A DNA stretch of 11,342 nt, taken from positions 6,078 through 17,419 of the forward strand of contig JAADHP010000130.1 in NCBI GenBank assembly GCA_013151785.1, given 5' to 3'. The translations under genes were made by a program, and so were the position numbers. The notes beneath the pieces were generated by a model. The model saw nothing but the letters and a program-made list of their open reading frames with translations. It had not been told where the DNA came from and did no database searches. The DNA comes from Nitrospirota bacterium. GTDB taxonomy: Bacteria > Nitrospirota > Thermodesulfovibrionia > Thermodesulfovibrionales > JdFR-85. Positions 1 to 6,944 of this stretch are shown one piece after another (position 1 is the first letter of the stretch; the number at the start of each line of letters is the position of its first letter).

Positions 1-143
1 TGGGGTGTAAGTTGAGCGGTAAAGCCAAAACCCACCTATCCACAAAACTGACTGATAAGTCAATTGGCAGATTTAGGATAAATGAACCTGCTGAAAAGAA
101 GGAAGGAAAAGAATTCACAACACTACTACAGTGGATTCAGACA

Positions 144-290
144 GGCAGAGAGGTGGTTCATCATCCCATTGATGCAATAGGATTTTAAATATAAAAGACA
201 CAGCATTTTCTGCTTTCAGATGATACATAAATATGCTGGTGTGTGTTACTGTTGGTATTGCTACATGGTCTTCTTCACCACCTCTCTGCC
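144..290 (+). repeat. Palindromic repeat, copy A (MITE-like), inverted relative to copy B
   Basis: The ends are a perfect 14-base inverted repeat: GGCAGAGAGGTGGT at 144-157 and ACCACCTCTCTGCC at 277-290. The ~147 bp unit aligns with the reverse complement of 1565-1714 over its whole length, about four fifths identical by eye. One run of 29 bases, starting within the left arm, is identical. Small indels break any common reading frame, so the unit looks non-coding. Terminal inverted repeats, small size and two copies fit a non-autonomous mobile element, but no transposase or clear target duplication is visible. Confidence 0.75.
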
Positions 291-329
291 CGGAAAAACG
301 TAGATTGCATTATTTCAGACAAGTATGAG

Positions 330-359
330 TTGCAATCAAAATGTGATATCATTTATCAT
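330..359 (+). promoter_or_regulatory. Candidate promoter placing the start of transcription next to ATG 371
   Basis: TTGCAA (330-335) and TATCAT (354-359) are separated by 18 bases. They match the sigma-70 boxes at 4 and 5 of 6 positions. The predicted transcript would begin about 3-6 bases before the ATG at 371, which has no Shine-Dalgarno sequence, so a leaderless or near-leaderless mRNA is possible. This is inference from sequence alone. Confidence 0.35.
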
Positions 360-370
360 TTACCTTAACA

Positions 371-1345
371 ATGGAATCAAGATATAAGATACTCATAATC
401 ACTCTTTTATTATCTGTATTTGCTCCATTGTCTGTATCATTTGCCTTTGACGGGCCATTACAGGTTAAGAACCAGTTTCCCCTATTTCTTCATGCCTGCC
501 CGCCATATTTAGAAAAGGCATCATTAGAGGATTCTTTTTCACTAACCCTCTCTCACTCGAGCACCTATCTTGTTCAGAGATCAGAAAGATGGACTGTGAA
601 TCTTGATATGGAGATTACAGAGGTCACTCTTCGATACAGGAAGATCATGGGTAACTCTCTGGAACTTGGTCTTAATATCCCTGTGATTATTTTCAGCAGT
701 GGTTTTATGGATGGATTTCTTGAAGTATATCACAAGACCTTTGGTTTTCCTGATTACGGCAGAAGTAAAAGACCTTTGAATAGTTTTCTCTATGAGGTGA
801 GAAGAGATGGTATCCTGGTTGTTAAAGGTGAAAATCAGACTGGTCTGGGTGACATAAGACTTTCGATAAAAAAATCCTTAATCCTGTCAGATAGATTTAA
901 CTTCAGCATAAAGGGGATCGTCGAACTGCCTACAGGAAATGCCGAAAGAGGATATGGTAATGGTAGTATGGATGCTGGTTTTTCCATCCTTTTTGATAAA
1001 GCTATCTCTGAGAATATTATCTCATACTGGAATTTCGGAATTGTATTTCCTGGCAGGTTGAAGGGATACACCACTGTTGACCTGAGGAATTTTGTATATG
1101 GTGCTCTCTCAGTGGAGTATCTGGCAAATAAGCACCTTGGGCTTATTGCTCAACTTGAAGGCCATTCATCAATATACCCTGAAACAGGCATTTCAGCTAT
1201 TGATGGCACTGTGTTTCTTCTGTCTCTGGGTGGCAGGTATTATTCAGGAAACAGTAGCTTCGAGGTTTCACTTACTGAAGACCTGAACACCACAGGTGCC
1301 CCTGATTTTATTTTGAACCTCTCCTATAAAATAAAATTTCACTAA
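371..1345 (+). CDS. DUF3187-like exported protein, probable outer-membrane beta-barrel
   Basis: A 324-residue protein with an N-terminal signal peptide: positive residues at 4-6, a hydrophobic stretch at about 8-22, and likely cleavage after SFA at residue 25. The mature protein begins with GPLQVKNQFPLFL at about 28-40, the segment by which I recognise the DUF3187 family. The rest has alternating polar/hydrophobic strands rich in aromatic residues and glycine, including ELGLNIPV, a GLGD turn and ELPTGNAERGYG. This pattern suits an outer-membrane barrel, with a last strand at about 314-324. Function is unknown; a channel or structural envelope role is only a guess. No in-frame start lies between the upstream stop (344-346) and ATG 371, and there is no ribosome binding site. 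It is flanked by two inverted copies of a palindromic repeat, so it may have moved as a unit. The family call is fairly firm; the role is open. Confidence 0.8.
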   Translation: MESRYKILIITLLLSVFAPLSVSFAFDGPLQVKNQFPLFLHACPPYLEKASLEDSFSLTLSHSSTYLVQRSERWTVNLDMEITEVTLRYRKIMGNSLELGLNIPVIIFSSGFMDGFLEVYHKTFGFPDYGRSKRPLNSFLYEVRRDGILVVKGENQTGLGDIRLSIKKSLILSDRFNFSIKGIVELPTGNAERGYGNGSMDAGFSILFDKAISENIISYWNFGIVFPGRLKGYTTVDLRNFVYGALSVEYLANKHLGLIAQLEGHSSIYPETGISAIDGTVFLLSLGGRYYSGNSSFEVSLTEDLNTTGAPDFILNLSYKIKFH

Positions 1346-1564
1346 GAAGTCAGAGGTTACTCCAAAAATGTATCATAAATAAAAGAAGCTGTTGAAAAGA
1401 AAGAAAAAAGATAGGCACCCCAACAGAACTTTTGCCACATCTGTCTAAATAAAACACTATCAAGGCAGGGCACCTCAAAAAATAATGCAATCCACAGGAT
1501 TGGTCTCTCTGCCAGAACCTGTATTCAATAACAGAACTAAACCATACAGAGATTCCATTGCACA

Positions 1565-1714
1565 GCGGCAGAGTTGGTGAAGAATACCCATGTAGCAATA
1601 CCGACAGTAACATACACCAGCATACCCCTGTATCACCTGAAGGCTGAAAAGCCCCTGTCTTTTTATAATTTTAAATCCCATTGCATCAATGGGATGATGA
1701 ACCACCTCTGCCGC
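1565..1714 (-). repeat. Palindromic repeat, copy B, inverted relative to copy A
   Basis: The terminal arms are GCGGCAGAGTTGGT (1565-1578) and ACCACCTCTGCCGC (1701-1714), complementary except at one position. The reverse complement matches 144-290 along its full length. The outermost bases of the arms differ between copies (GGCAGAG versus GCGGCAG) but stay paired within each copy. A 76-residue minus-strand frame crosses this copy, but its equivalent is broken by indels in copy A, so I treat it as chance. Confidence 0.75.
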
Positions 1715-1813
1715 TCCTGTGAAGGTCTGTGGTAAGAGCAGTGCTGTGTAAGTTTATCTGTAGAGTTTTATCTGGTTTCTTTAAAAATGAGGGAACTCCT
1801 GGATGGATTTAGG

Positions 1814-1843
1814 TTGAAATAAGCATCTACTTTTCTTTATTAT
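1814..1843 (+). promoter_or_regulatory. Candidate promoter for the phosphoglycerate mutase gene
   Basis: TTGAAA (1814-1819) and TATTAT (1838-1843) are 18 bases apart; each matches its consensus at 5 of 6 positions. Transcription would start at about 1849-1852, on or next to the ATG at 1850. That gene has no Shine-Dalgarno sequence, so a leaderless mRNA is plausible. Confidence 0.45.
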
Positions 1844-1849
1844 TACAGT

Positions 1850-3058
1850 ATGCAGGATATGGTACATAAACTGATACAAAAGAACAAAACAAAGATATTC
1901 ATGTTTATCCTTGACGGGCTTGGAGGCCTGCCAGTTAATGGTAAGACTGAGCTTGAGGCTGCCCATATACCGAATCTTGACGAAATCGCAAGGAAATCAG
2001 CCACAGGGCTGCATATTCCTGTGGACTATGGAATCACACCTGGCAGTGGACCTGGTCATCTTGGAATCTTTGGCTACAATCCCAAACAGTGGGAGATCGG
2101 AAGGGGTGTTCTTGAAGCGCTCGGTCTTGGTATAGAACTGACAGACCGTGATGTGGCCATAAGATGCAATTATGCAACCATACAGGAGGGGCTTGTAAAG
2201 GACAGAAGGGCAGGTCGAATTCCCACGGAAAAAAACAGGGCTTTAACAGCAAGGCTTCAGCAGGAGATAAGACAGATTGACGAAGCAGAAATAATATTTT
2301 CTCCTGGAATGGAGCACAGGTTTGCTGTTGTATTGAGATTCCCTGAGCCGCTTGAACACAATTCCGATATGGTGAACGACACAGATCCTCAGAAGATTGG
2401 GAAACCACCATTAAAACCAGAGCCAGGGAATCCTCAATCAGAAAGGGTGGCTCGTATTGCTGATAAACTGATTAAAAGGGTTGCTGAATTACTGAAGGAT
2501 GAGGAACCTGCAAACTATATACTTTTAAGGGGTATTTCACAGGTGCCACGGATACCAACCATGGAAGAGGTATTCGGACTTAAGGCACTGGCTATAGCAG
2601 TCTATCCCATGTATAGGGGGCTTGCCAGATTGATAGGGATGGATACACCACCAGTGAATGGTGATATAAAGGAAGAGATAGATTTTTTGAGAGACAATAT
2701 TGAGGATTATGATTTCTTCTTTGTCCATATAAAAAAGGTGGATTCCTATGGAGAGGATGGAAACTTTGAGGGAAAGGCAAAGAAGATTGAGGAGTTTGAT
2801 TCCTTCCTGCCCGAAATACTCTCACTCAAGCCGGATGTGCTTATTGTTACAGGAGACCATTCAACCCCTGCCCTTATGAAGGAGCATTCATGGCACCCTG
2901 TACCTGTGCTTATCCATGCCCCATATGTGCTTGGTGGCCTGAGTGGTGGTTTTTCCGAAAGGGAGTGTCTTAAGGGTGAACTTGGTATATTCCCTGCCTA
3001 CCATATCCTTCCCCTTGCCCTTGCAAATGCGGGGAGGCTCAAGAAATTTGGTGCCTGA
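1850..3058 (+). CDS. apgM: 2,3-bisphosphoglycerate-independent phosphoglycerate mutase, archaeal (ApgM) type
   Basis: This cytosolic enzyme of glycolysis/gluconeogenesis interconverts 3- and 2-phosphoglycerate. It belongs to the alkaline-phosphatase superfamily and uses two metal ions. The length, 402 residues, is normal for ApgM. Visible signatures are the first metal site FILDGLGG (D22), the family segment TPGSGPGHLGIFGY at about 63-76 with a probable active-site serine at S66 and H70, VHIKKVDSYGEDGN at 292-305 (H293, D298), and VTGDHSTPALMKEHSWHP with D336, H337, H346 and H349. Most ApgM proteins I know read GHDG where this one has GEDG (E302). Bacterial relatives of this subfamily have also been proposed to be homoserine kinases, so the substrate is likely but not certain. 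ATG 1850 is used; M4 (1859) is possible. The TatD gene follows 30 bases downstream, probably cotranscribed. Confidence 0.9.
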   Translation: MQDMVHKLIQKNKTKIFMFILDGLGGLPVNGKTELEAAHIPNLDEIARKSATGLHIPVDYGITPGSGPGHLGIFGYNPKQWEIGRGVLEALGLGIELTDRDVAIRCNYATIQEGLVKDRRAGRIPTEKNRALTARLQQEIRQIDEAEIIFSPGMEHRFAVVLRFPEPLEHNSDMVNDTDPQKIGKPPLKPEPGNPQSERVARIADKLIKRVAELLKDEEPANYILLRGISQVPRIPTMEEVFGLKALAIAVYPMYRGLARLIGMDTPPVNGDIKEEIDFLRDNIEDYDFFFVHIKKVDSYGEDGNFEGKAKKIEEFDSFLPEILSLKPDVLIVTGDHSTPALMKEHSWHPVPVLIHAPYVLGGLSGGFSERECLKGELGIFPAYHILPLALANAGRLKKFGA

Positions 3059-3088
3059 GGAGTTCCCGATAGGGTAGTATAAATCACG

Positions 3089-4483
3089 ATGAGGGAAACA
3101 TCCTATCAAAACAACTACTCACTCATTGATACACACTGTCACCTTGACATGACAGAGTTTGACAGTGATAGAGATGAGGTGATTAAAAGGGCAATAAATG
3201 CAGGCATTGAACGGATTATCTGCATTGGTACTGATTATGAAAGTGCCAGGAAGTGCATCTCACTTTCAAGGAAATACAGGGATACAGTCTATGCCACCGT
3301 GGGTCTTCATCCCCATGATGCAAGGCTCTATACCTCTGAATATGAAGAAAAACTCAGAACGCTTGCCCGGGAGGATGGAGTTGTTGCCATTGGTGAGATA
3401 GGGCTTGATTACCATTACGACAACTCTCCAAGACAGATACAGCAGGAGGTTTTTATAAAACAACTGTCAATTGCAAGGGAACTGAATCTCCCCGTAGTTG
3501 TTCATAGCAGAGAGGCAAAGGCAGATACATTAAGGATACTCAAGGAGAGTGGCCTTACCAGAGGGGTCATGCACTGTTTCTCAGGAGACTGGCAGATGGC
3601 AGAGGAGGCAATGGCCATGGGCTTTTATATCTCCATAGCAGGTCCTGTAACCTTCAAGAATGCAAAGAGGCTTTTAAAGATTACTGCATCTGTTCCTGAT
3701 GATTATCTTCTTGTTGAAACAGACGCTCCATATCTTACGCCTGTACCATACAGGGGTAAAAGGAATGAACCGGCCTTTCTGATTCACACAGTAGAGAGGA
3801 TTGCCAGTATAAGGGGTGTGAGACCTGCAGATATTGCAAGGATTACCACAGTAAATGCCAGAAGGCTCTTTCGCATTGGTAAACTGCCTGAAAAGGGTAC
3901 ACTGGCCTATCAGATAAGAGACTCTCTGTACCTGAATATAACGAATCGTTGCTCCAATGCCTGTACCTTCTGCATAAGGTTTCATAGTGATTATGTAAAG
4001 GGACATAATCTCCGTCTTGAATATGAACCGGATATAGAGGAATTAAAGTCCGCCATAGGTGATCCTTCAAGATTCAAGGAGATTGTATTCTGCGGCTATG
4101 GTGAGCCTCTTATCAGGCTTGAGCTTGTAAAAAAACTGTGCAGATGGATCAAGGCAAAGGGTGGGAGGATAAGGATCAATACAAATGGTCACGGGAATCT
4201 GATTCACAAAAGAAACATTCTTCCTGAATTAAAAGGTCTTGTGGATGCCTTTTCAATAAGCCTTGATGCCCATGATGAGCAGACCTACAACAGGATATGT
4301 AAGCCTCTTTACAGGAATGCCTTCAAGGCAGTAGTAGAGTTTATTAAGGAAGCCAAAACTATCACTGATGATGTAACTGTTACTGTTGTGTCTGTTCCAG
4401 AGGTGGATATTGATAAGTGCAGAAGGCTTGCCGGGGAACTTGGCGTAAGATTCAGGGTGAGGGAGTATAATGTGGTAGGGTGA
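3089..4483 (+). CDS. TatD-family metal-dependent nuclease fused to a radical-SAM domain
   Basis: A 464-residue, two-domain protein. Residues 11-262 are a TatD-type amidohydrolase-fold DNase. All metal ligands are present: H16 and H18 (DTHCHLD), E103 (GEIGLDYHY), H139 (VVHSRE), H162 (MHCFSG) and D212 (ETDAPYLTP). Residues 277-464 form a short radical-SAM domain with the cluster motif C288-x3-C292-x2-C295, the SAM-binding GYGEP at 336-340 and INTNGHGN at 363-370. A radical-SAM family linked to TatD is known as a neighbour or fusion partner; its substrate is not established. TatD enzymes act as 3'-5' exonucleases in DNA repair. The C-terminal domain seems to lack extra cysteine clusters. No strong Shine-Dalgarno precedes ATG 3089; translation may rely on coupling with apgM, which ends 30 bases upstream. 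Confidence 0.92.
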   Translation: MRETSYQNNYSLIDTHCHLDMTEFDSDRDEVIKRAINAGIERIICIGTDYESARKCISLSRKYRDTVYATVGLHPHDARLYTSEYEEKLRTLAREDGVVAIGEIGLDYHYDNSPRQIQQEVFIKQLSIARELNLPVVVHSREAKADTLRILKESGLTRGVMHCFSGDWQMAEEAMAMGFYISIAGPVTFKNAKRLLKITASVPDDYLLVETDAPYLTPVPYRGKRNEPAFLIHTVERIASIRGVRPADIARITTVNARRLFRIGKLPEKGTLAYQIRDSLYLNITNRCSNACTFCIRFHSDYVKGHNLRLEYEPDIEELKSAIGDPSRFKEIVFCGYGEPLIRLELVKKLCRWIKAKGGRIRINTNGHGNLIHKRNILPELKGLVDAFSISLDAHDEQTYNRICKPLYRNAFKAVVEFIKEAKTITDDVTVTVVSVPEVDIDKCRRLAGELGVRFRVREYNVVG

Positions 4484-4492
4484 GATATTTTT

Positions 4493-4524
4493 TTGTAGCA
4501 TTTATAATTAAAAGATGATATAAT
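4493..4524 (+). promoter_or_regulatory. Candidate promoter for the heme gene
   Basis: A perfect TATAAT (4519-4524) lies 48 bases before ATG 4573. TTGTAG (4493-4498) is the nearest -35-like box, but its 20-base spacer is long. A second TATAAT sits at 4503-4508. The region is AT-rich between two genes, so an independent promoter is reasonable, though the exact boxes are uncertain. Confidence 0.35.
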
Positions 4525-4572
4525 GTTATAAGAGATGCGACTGAAAATCCTTCCATACAGGAGCCACCTGAG

Positions 4573-5940
4573 ATGAGCATCGCCATCATTGGTGGTGGAA
4601 TCTCAGGGCTATCTTTAGGATATTATCTGCTTGAAAAAGAACCAGATTTAGAACTTGTAATATTAGAGGCTGACAAGCGTCCAGGTGGAAAGATACGGAC
4701 CGACAGGATTAAAGGTTTTCTCTGTGAAAGTGGTGTTAATGGATTCCTTGATAACAAACCACTAACCCTCCAGTTTATAAAGAGCATCTCCCTCTCTCCC
4801 CTTAAGAGCAACGAGGCATCAAAGAAGAGGTATATATACAAGAAAGGAAGACTTTACAGGTTGCCTGAGTCTGCAGGTGCTTTTATCTCATCAGGACTCA
4901 TAAGTCCCTGTGGAAAGGGAAGACTTCTCTTTGAGATTATTACACCAAGGAGCCAGGAGGAGGATGAAACACTTGCCAGTTTCGCTAAAAGAAGGCTTGG
5001 GAAAGAGGCCTATGAGATGTTTATTGATCCCATGGCATCAGGCATATATGCAGGCGATCCAGAGATGCTGAGCATCAGAAGCTGTTTTCCAAGAATATAT
5101 CAACTTGAAAAAAAGTACGGAAGCCTTTTCAGGGCTCTTTTTCAGCTCCAGAAAGAAGCAAAGAAGACAGGGAAGGAGGTGGGGCCTTCGCCTGGGGGCA
5201 CACTTACTTCATTTTATGATGGCATGGAAGCAGTTGTTTCGAAACTCAAGGAAATACTAAGAGATAAAATAAAAACTTCAAGTAAAGTGTCAGCTATTGA
5301 AAGGAAAAATGACAGGTATGGCATATATATCCAGAACGGCGAGGAGATAATAACAGAAAGGGTCGTGCTTGCCTGTCCTGCCTATGAGGCCTCATCTATA
5401 CTGGAGTCCATGGATAAGAGGCTGTCATGGGAGCTTTCTCATATACCTTATCCACCTGTTTCAGTAGCATGTCTTGGATACAGGATTGAGGATATCTCTG
5501 CTAAACTGGATGGCTTTGGATTTCTTGTTCCTGGTGTGGAGAAAAGAAGAATACTTGGCACACTCTGGGATTCAAGCATTTTCCCGAACAGGGCACCTGA
5601 GGGCAGTGTGCTTCTGAGAACAATGGTTGGAGGTGCCAGGAATCCAGATGTTGCCCTGCAGGATGAAGAGGAAATCGTGCAGACTGTCAGAGAAGAGCTT
5701 GATGATATAATGGGGCTTGATGCTGAACCTGAGCTTGTAAGTGTTTATAAACATGAAAAGGCAATTCCACAGTATAATCTTGGCCATTACAGAATTGTTG
5801 AAAGTGTGGAGACCATAACAAGAACCATGAAGGGTTTCTATCTCACAGGCAATGCATATCATGGTATAGGTTTTAATGATTGTATCGAAAATTCATACAA
5901 GCTGAGTCAGAGGATACTGGAAGAGTTAAGAAGTAATTAA
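4573..5940 (+). CDS. hemY: Protoporphyrinogen/coproporphyrinogen oxidase, FAD-dependent
   Basis: The enzyme oxidises protoporphyrinogen IX (or coproporphyrinogen III in the coproporphyrin pathway) by six electrons near the end of heme synthesis. The 455 residues match the usual length. The N-terminus is an FAD-binding Rossmann fold with GGGISGL at 7-13, the ribose-binding E32 and the RPGGKIRT segment at 36-43. The far C-terminus, about 421-447 (LTGNAYHGIGFNDCIENSY), is the second FAD-contact motif typical of this family. It is often labelled hemG in annotations of related bacteria. AGGAG (4559-4563) lies 9 bases before the ATG and supports this start. The DUF465 gene follows 59 bases downstream, probably on the same transcript. 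Sequence alone does not separate the proto- from the copro-type enzyme. No other heme gene lies in the window. Confidence 0.92.
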   Translation: MSIAIIGGGISGLSLGYYLLEKEPDLELVILEADKRPGGKIRTDRIKGFLCESGVNGFLDNKPLTLQFIKSISLSPLKSNEASKKRYIYKKGRLYRLPESAGAFISSGLISPCGKGRLLFEIITPRSQEEDETLASFAKRRLGKEAYEMFIDPMASGIYAGDPEMLSIRSCFPRIYQLEKKYGSLFRALFQLQKEAKKTGKEVGPSPGGTLTSFYDGMEAVVSKLKEILRDKIKTSSKVSAIERKNDRYGIYIQNGEEIITERVVLACPAYEASSILESMDKRLSWELSHIPYPPVSVACLGYRIEDISAKLDGFGFLVPGVEKRRILGTLWDSSIFPNRAPEGSVLLRTMVGGARNPDVALQDEEEIVQTVREELDDIMGLDAEPELVSVYKHEKAIPQYNLGHYRIVESVETITRTMKGFYLTGNAYHGIGFNDCIENSYKLSQRILEELRSN

Positions 5941-5999
5941 TGCTTTCCAACACCAAAACTAAATTTATCCATCCTTAAAGGGATGGGAAAGGAGGTATC

Positions 6000-6233
6000 A
6001 TGAAAGAGCAGGAAATCGTGGATGTACTGAGGGTTGAAAACGAGGAGTTCAGAAGGCTTGAGGCAGAACACAGGGAACTTGACATGAAGCTACAGCAGTA
6101 TGAGGGAAAACCCTATATATCCCCTGCAGACGAGATCGAGATCAAAAGCATCAAGAAACAGAAGCTTGCAAGAAAGGACAGAATGGCTGCCATTATAAGG
6201 GAGTATAAGAGGATGGCAGTATTAAACAATTAG
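6000..6233 (+). CDS. DUF465 (YdcH-like) small coiled-coil protein
   Basis: A 77-residue, highly charged helical protein. The pattern NEEFRRLEAEHRELDMKL at about 14-31, a short break at KPYISPADE (37-45), then EIKSIKKQKLARKDRMAAII is characteristic of DUF465 (PF04325). The two halves probably form an antiparallel helical hairpin. Function is unknown; members are common small soluble proteins. A strong AAAGGAGG (5988-5995) lies 4 bases before the ATG. A small hairpin, CCATCC/GGATGG (5969-5986), lies just upstream and could influence this site. The gene is followed 48 bases later by a strong terminator, marking the end of the transcription unit. Confidence 0.9.
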   Translation: MKEQEIVDVLRVENEEFRRLEAEHRELDMKLQQYEGKPYISPADEIEIKSIKKQKLARKDRMAAIIREYKRMAVLNN

Positions 6234-6281
6234 TAAAAACAAAGAGATTCAAAGAATATATAAAGTAACTTATTAAAAATT

Positions 6282-6307
6282 AAGTGCCCCTTTCAAGGGG
6301 CACTTTT
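6282..6307 (+). terminator. Intrinsic terminator after the DUF465 gene, possibly bidirectional
   Basis: AAGTGCCCCT (6282-6291) pairs perfectly with AGGGGCACTT (6296-6305) around a 4-base loop; T residues continue to 6307. On the minus strand the stem is followed by TAATTTTT, so it could also stop leftward transcription. Confidence 0.85.
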
Positions 6308-6418
6308 GTAATTGAAATAATTAAAATCATATCTTAAGGTCATAACCGAGAGTAACAAACACCTTGACCCTTATGGATCATTTTATTAGGTGAAAAAAAG
6401 AAGGTTTTATCTTTAATA

Positions 6419-6482
6419 ACCCAAATCCAACTGTAATGAAAAAAACTGATAATCCTACTGAACCTTATTACTGGATTTGGGT
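6419..6482. repeat. Inverted pair of the ACCCAAATCCA motif
   Basis: ACCCAAATCCA (6419-6429) is perfectly complementary to TGGATTTGGGT (6472-6482); the pairing extends inward with a 3-base gap to GTAAT/ATTAC. The same motif marks the outer left flank of the palindromic elements at 7787 (GACCCAAATCC) and 11251 (GACTCAGATCC). It may therefore be the outer boundary of that element family, here with a much shorter interior. Confidence 0.55.
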
Positions 6483-6610
6483 CAGTAGTGCCTAAAATAA
6501 TTTCAGATTTGCAAACAAGGCAGGGTACCGAAGAAAAATAAGCACCACACCTTTGTCACAGTAAGCAGTGAGCAGTAGATAGGTGAATGGGCGGATGAGT
6601 TGATGGGTGA

Positions 6611-6631
6611 AGACTCCACCATGGCACTGCT
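6611..6631. repeat. Decayed end of the large palindromic element family
   Basis: Seventeen of 21 bases match the right arm of the element at 7928-7948 (AGACTCyACCAT... then CACTG). No matching left arm is visible in the 120 bases upstream, so this is a solo or truncated end. Confidence 0.4.
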
Positions 6632-6722
6632 ATGTACGTTATGTCTACAGTTTTATTTGTAAAAATTGGAGGAATCTCCTGTTTTCCCTGAAATGCTGAT
6701 AGAAAAAAGTCTACACAAAAGC

Positions 6723-6896
6723 AGGCACACAGGTATTGCCTTTGAAGGGCTTCAGAAAATCAAAGAGGTTCACAAGGAGGGTGAACCTGATTTTCTCCTC
6801 CGGAGCATGGGGGCTCCCCGAAAAGTCGCAGACTTTTCGGGGCAGAAGCCATGGATGGCATGCGAGAATGACTGAGAAGGCAATACCTGTGTGCCT
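6723..6896. repeat. Large palindromic element with three inner hairpins
   Basis: The outer arms are a perfect 19-base inverted repeat (6723-6741 and 6878-6896, AGGCACACAGG.../...CCTGTGTGCCT). Inside are AGGTTCAC/GTGAACCT (6766-6773/6781-6788), a 12-base perfect stem CCCCGAAAAGTC/GACTTTTCGGGG with a 3-base loop (6816-6842), and GCCATGGATGGC (6848-6859) followed by GAGAATGA. The last piece is shared with the elements at 7787-7948 and 11250-11342 although the outer arms differ, so the three appear to belong to one structural family. Confidence 0.75.
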
Positions 6897-6944
6897 ATAA
6901 AGTTGACTGGATAGTCAAACTATTTTAAGGTGTTTTATTATCTC

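Larger units (their letters stand above)
1..370. other. Gene-poor left edge with one palindromic repeat
   Basis: No gene can be supported here. One frame is open from base 3 to 188, entering from the edge. Its last third runs into the repeat at 144-290 and it resembles no family I know, so it is not called. A small inverted pair, GATTGCA (303-309) and TGCAATC (331-337), lies between the repeat and the next gene. The last 40 bases hold a candidate promoter for the gene at 371. Confidence 0.5.
1346..1849. other. Gene-free stretch: repeat copy B plus blocks shared with 6516-6681
   Basis: Most of the middle is the palindromic repeat at 1565-1714. Two flanking blocks recur in the same order further right: about 1461-1480 (CAAGGCAGGG...) resembles 6516-6536, and about 1735-1801 resembles 6627-6681. 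The sequence just left of the repeat also carries ATAATGCAATC (1481-1491). Its complement GATTGCATTAT lies just outside copy A (303-313), so the repeat unit may extend past the terminal arms. No terminator for the gene ending at 1345 is evident. The last 36 bases hold a candidate promoter. Confidence 0.6.
6308..6944. other. Gene-free, repeat-rich stretch
   Basis: From left to right this region holds a possible 16-codon gene remnant on the minus strand (6327-6377), an inverted pair of ACCCAAATCCA (6419-6482), a block like 1461-1480 at 6516-6536, a simple AGCAGT-rich patch at about 6563-6578, a decayed repeat end (6611-6631), a block like 1735-1801 at 6627-6681, and a large palindromic element (6723-6896). 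A 69-residue plus-strand frame (6666-6875) is made mainly of the palindrome and is not called. The stretch looks like an accumulation site for small elements. Confidence 0.65.

Noticed and set aside
3..188. Frame open from the left edge, possible end of a partial gene
   Set aside because: About 60 codons can be open by chance; it ends inside the repeat and shows no recognisable domain.
1475..1705. 76-residue minus-strand open frame through repeat copy B
   Set aside because: The matching frame in copy A is broken by indels and a stop, so the frame is not conserved between copies.
6563..6578. AGCAGT-rich patch as a regulatory tandem repeat
   Set aside because: Only about three imperfect short units, far from any intact gene.
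6666..6875. 69-residue plus-strand open frame
   Set aside because: Most of it is the palindromic element 6723-6896 with its hairpins; there is no ribosome binding site and no recognisable family.
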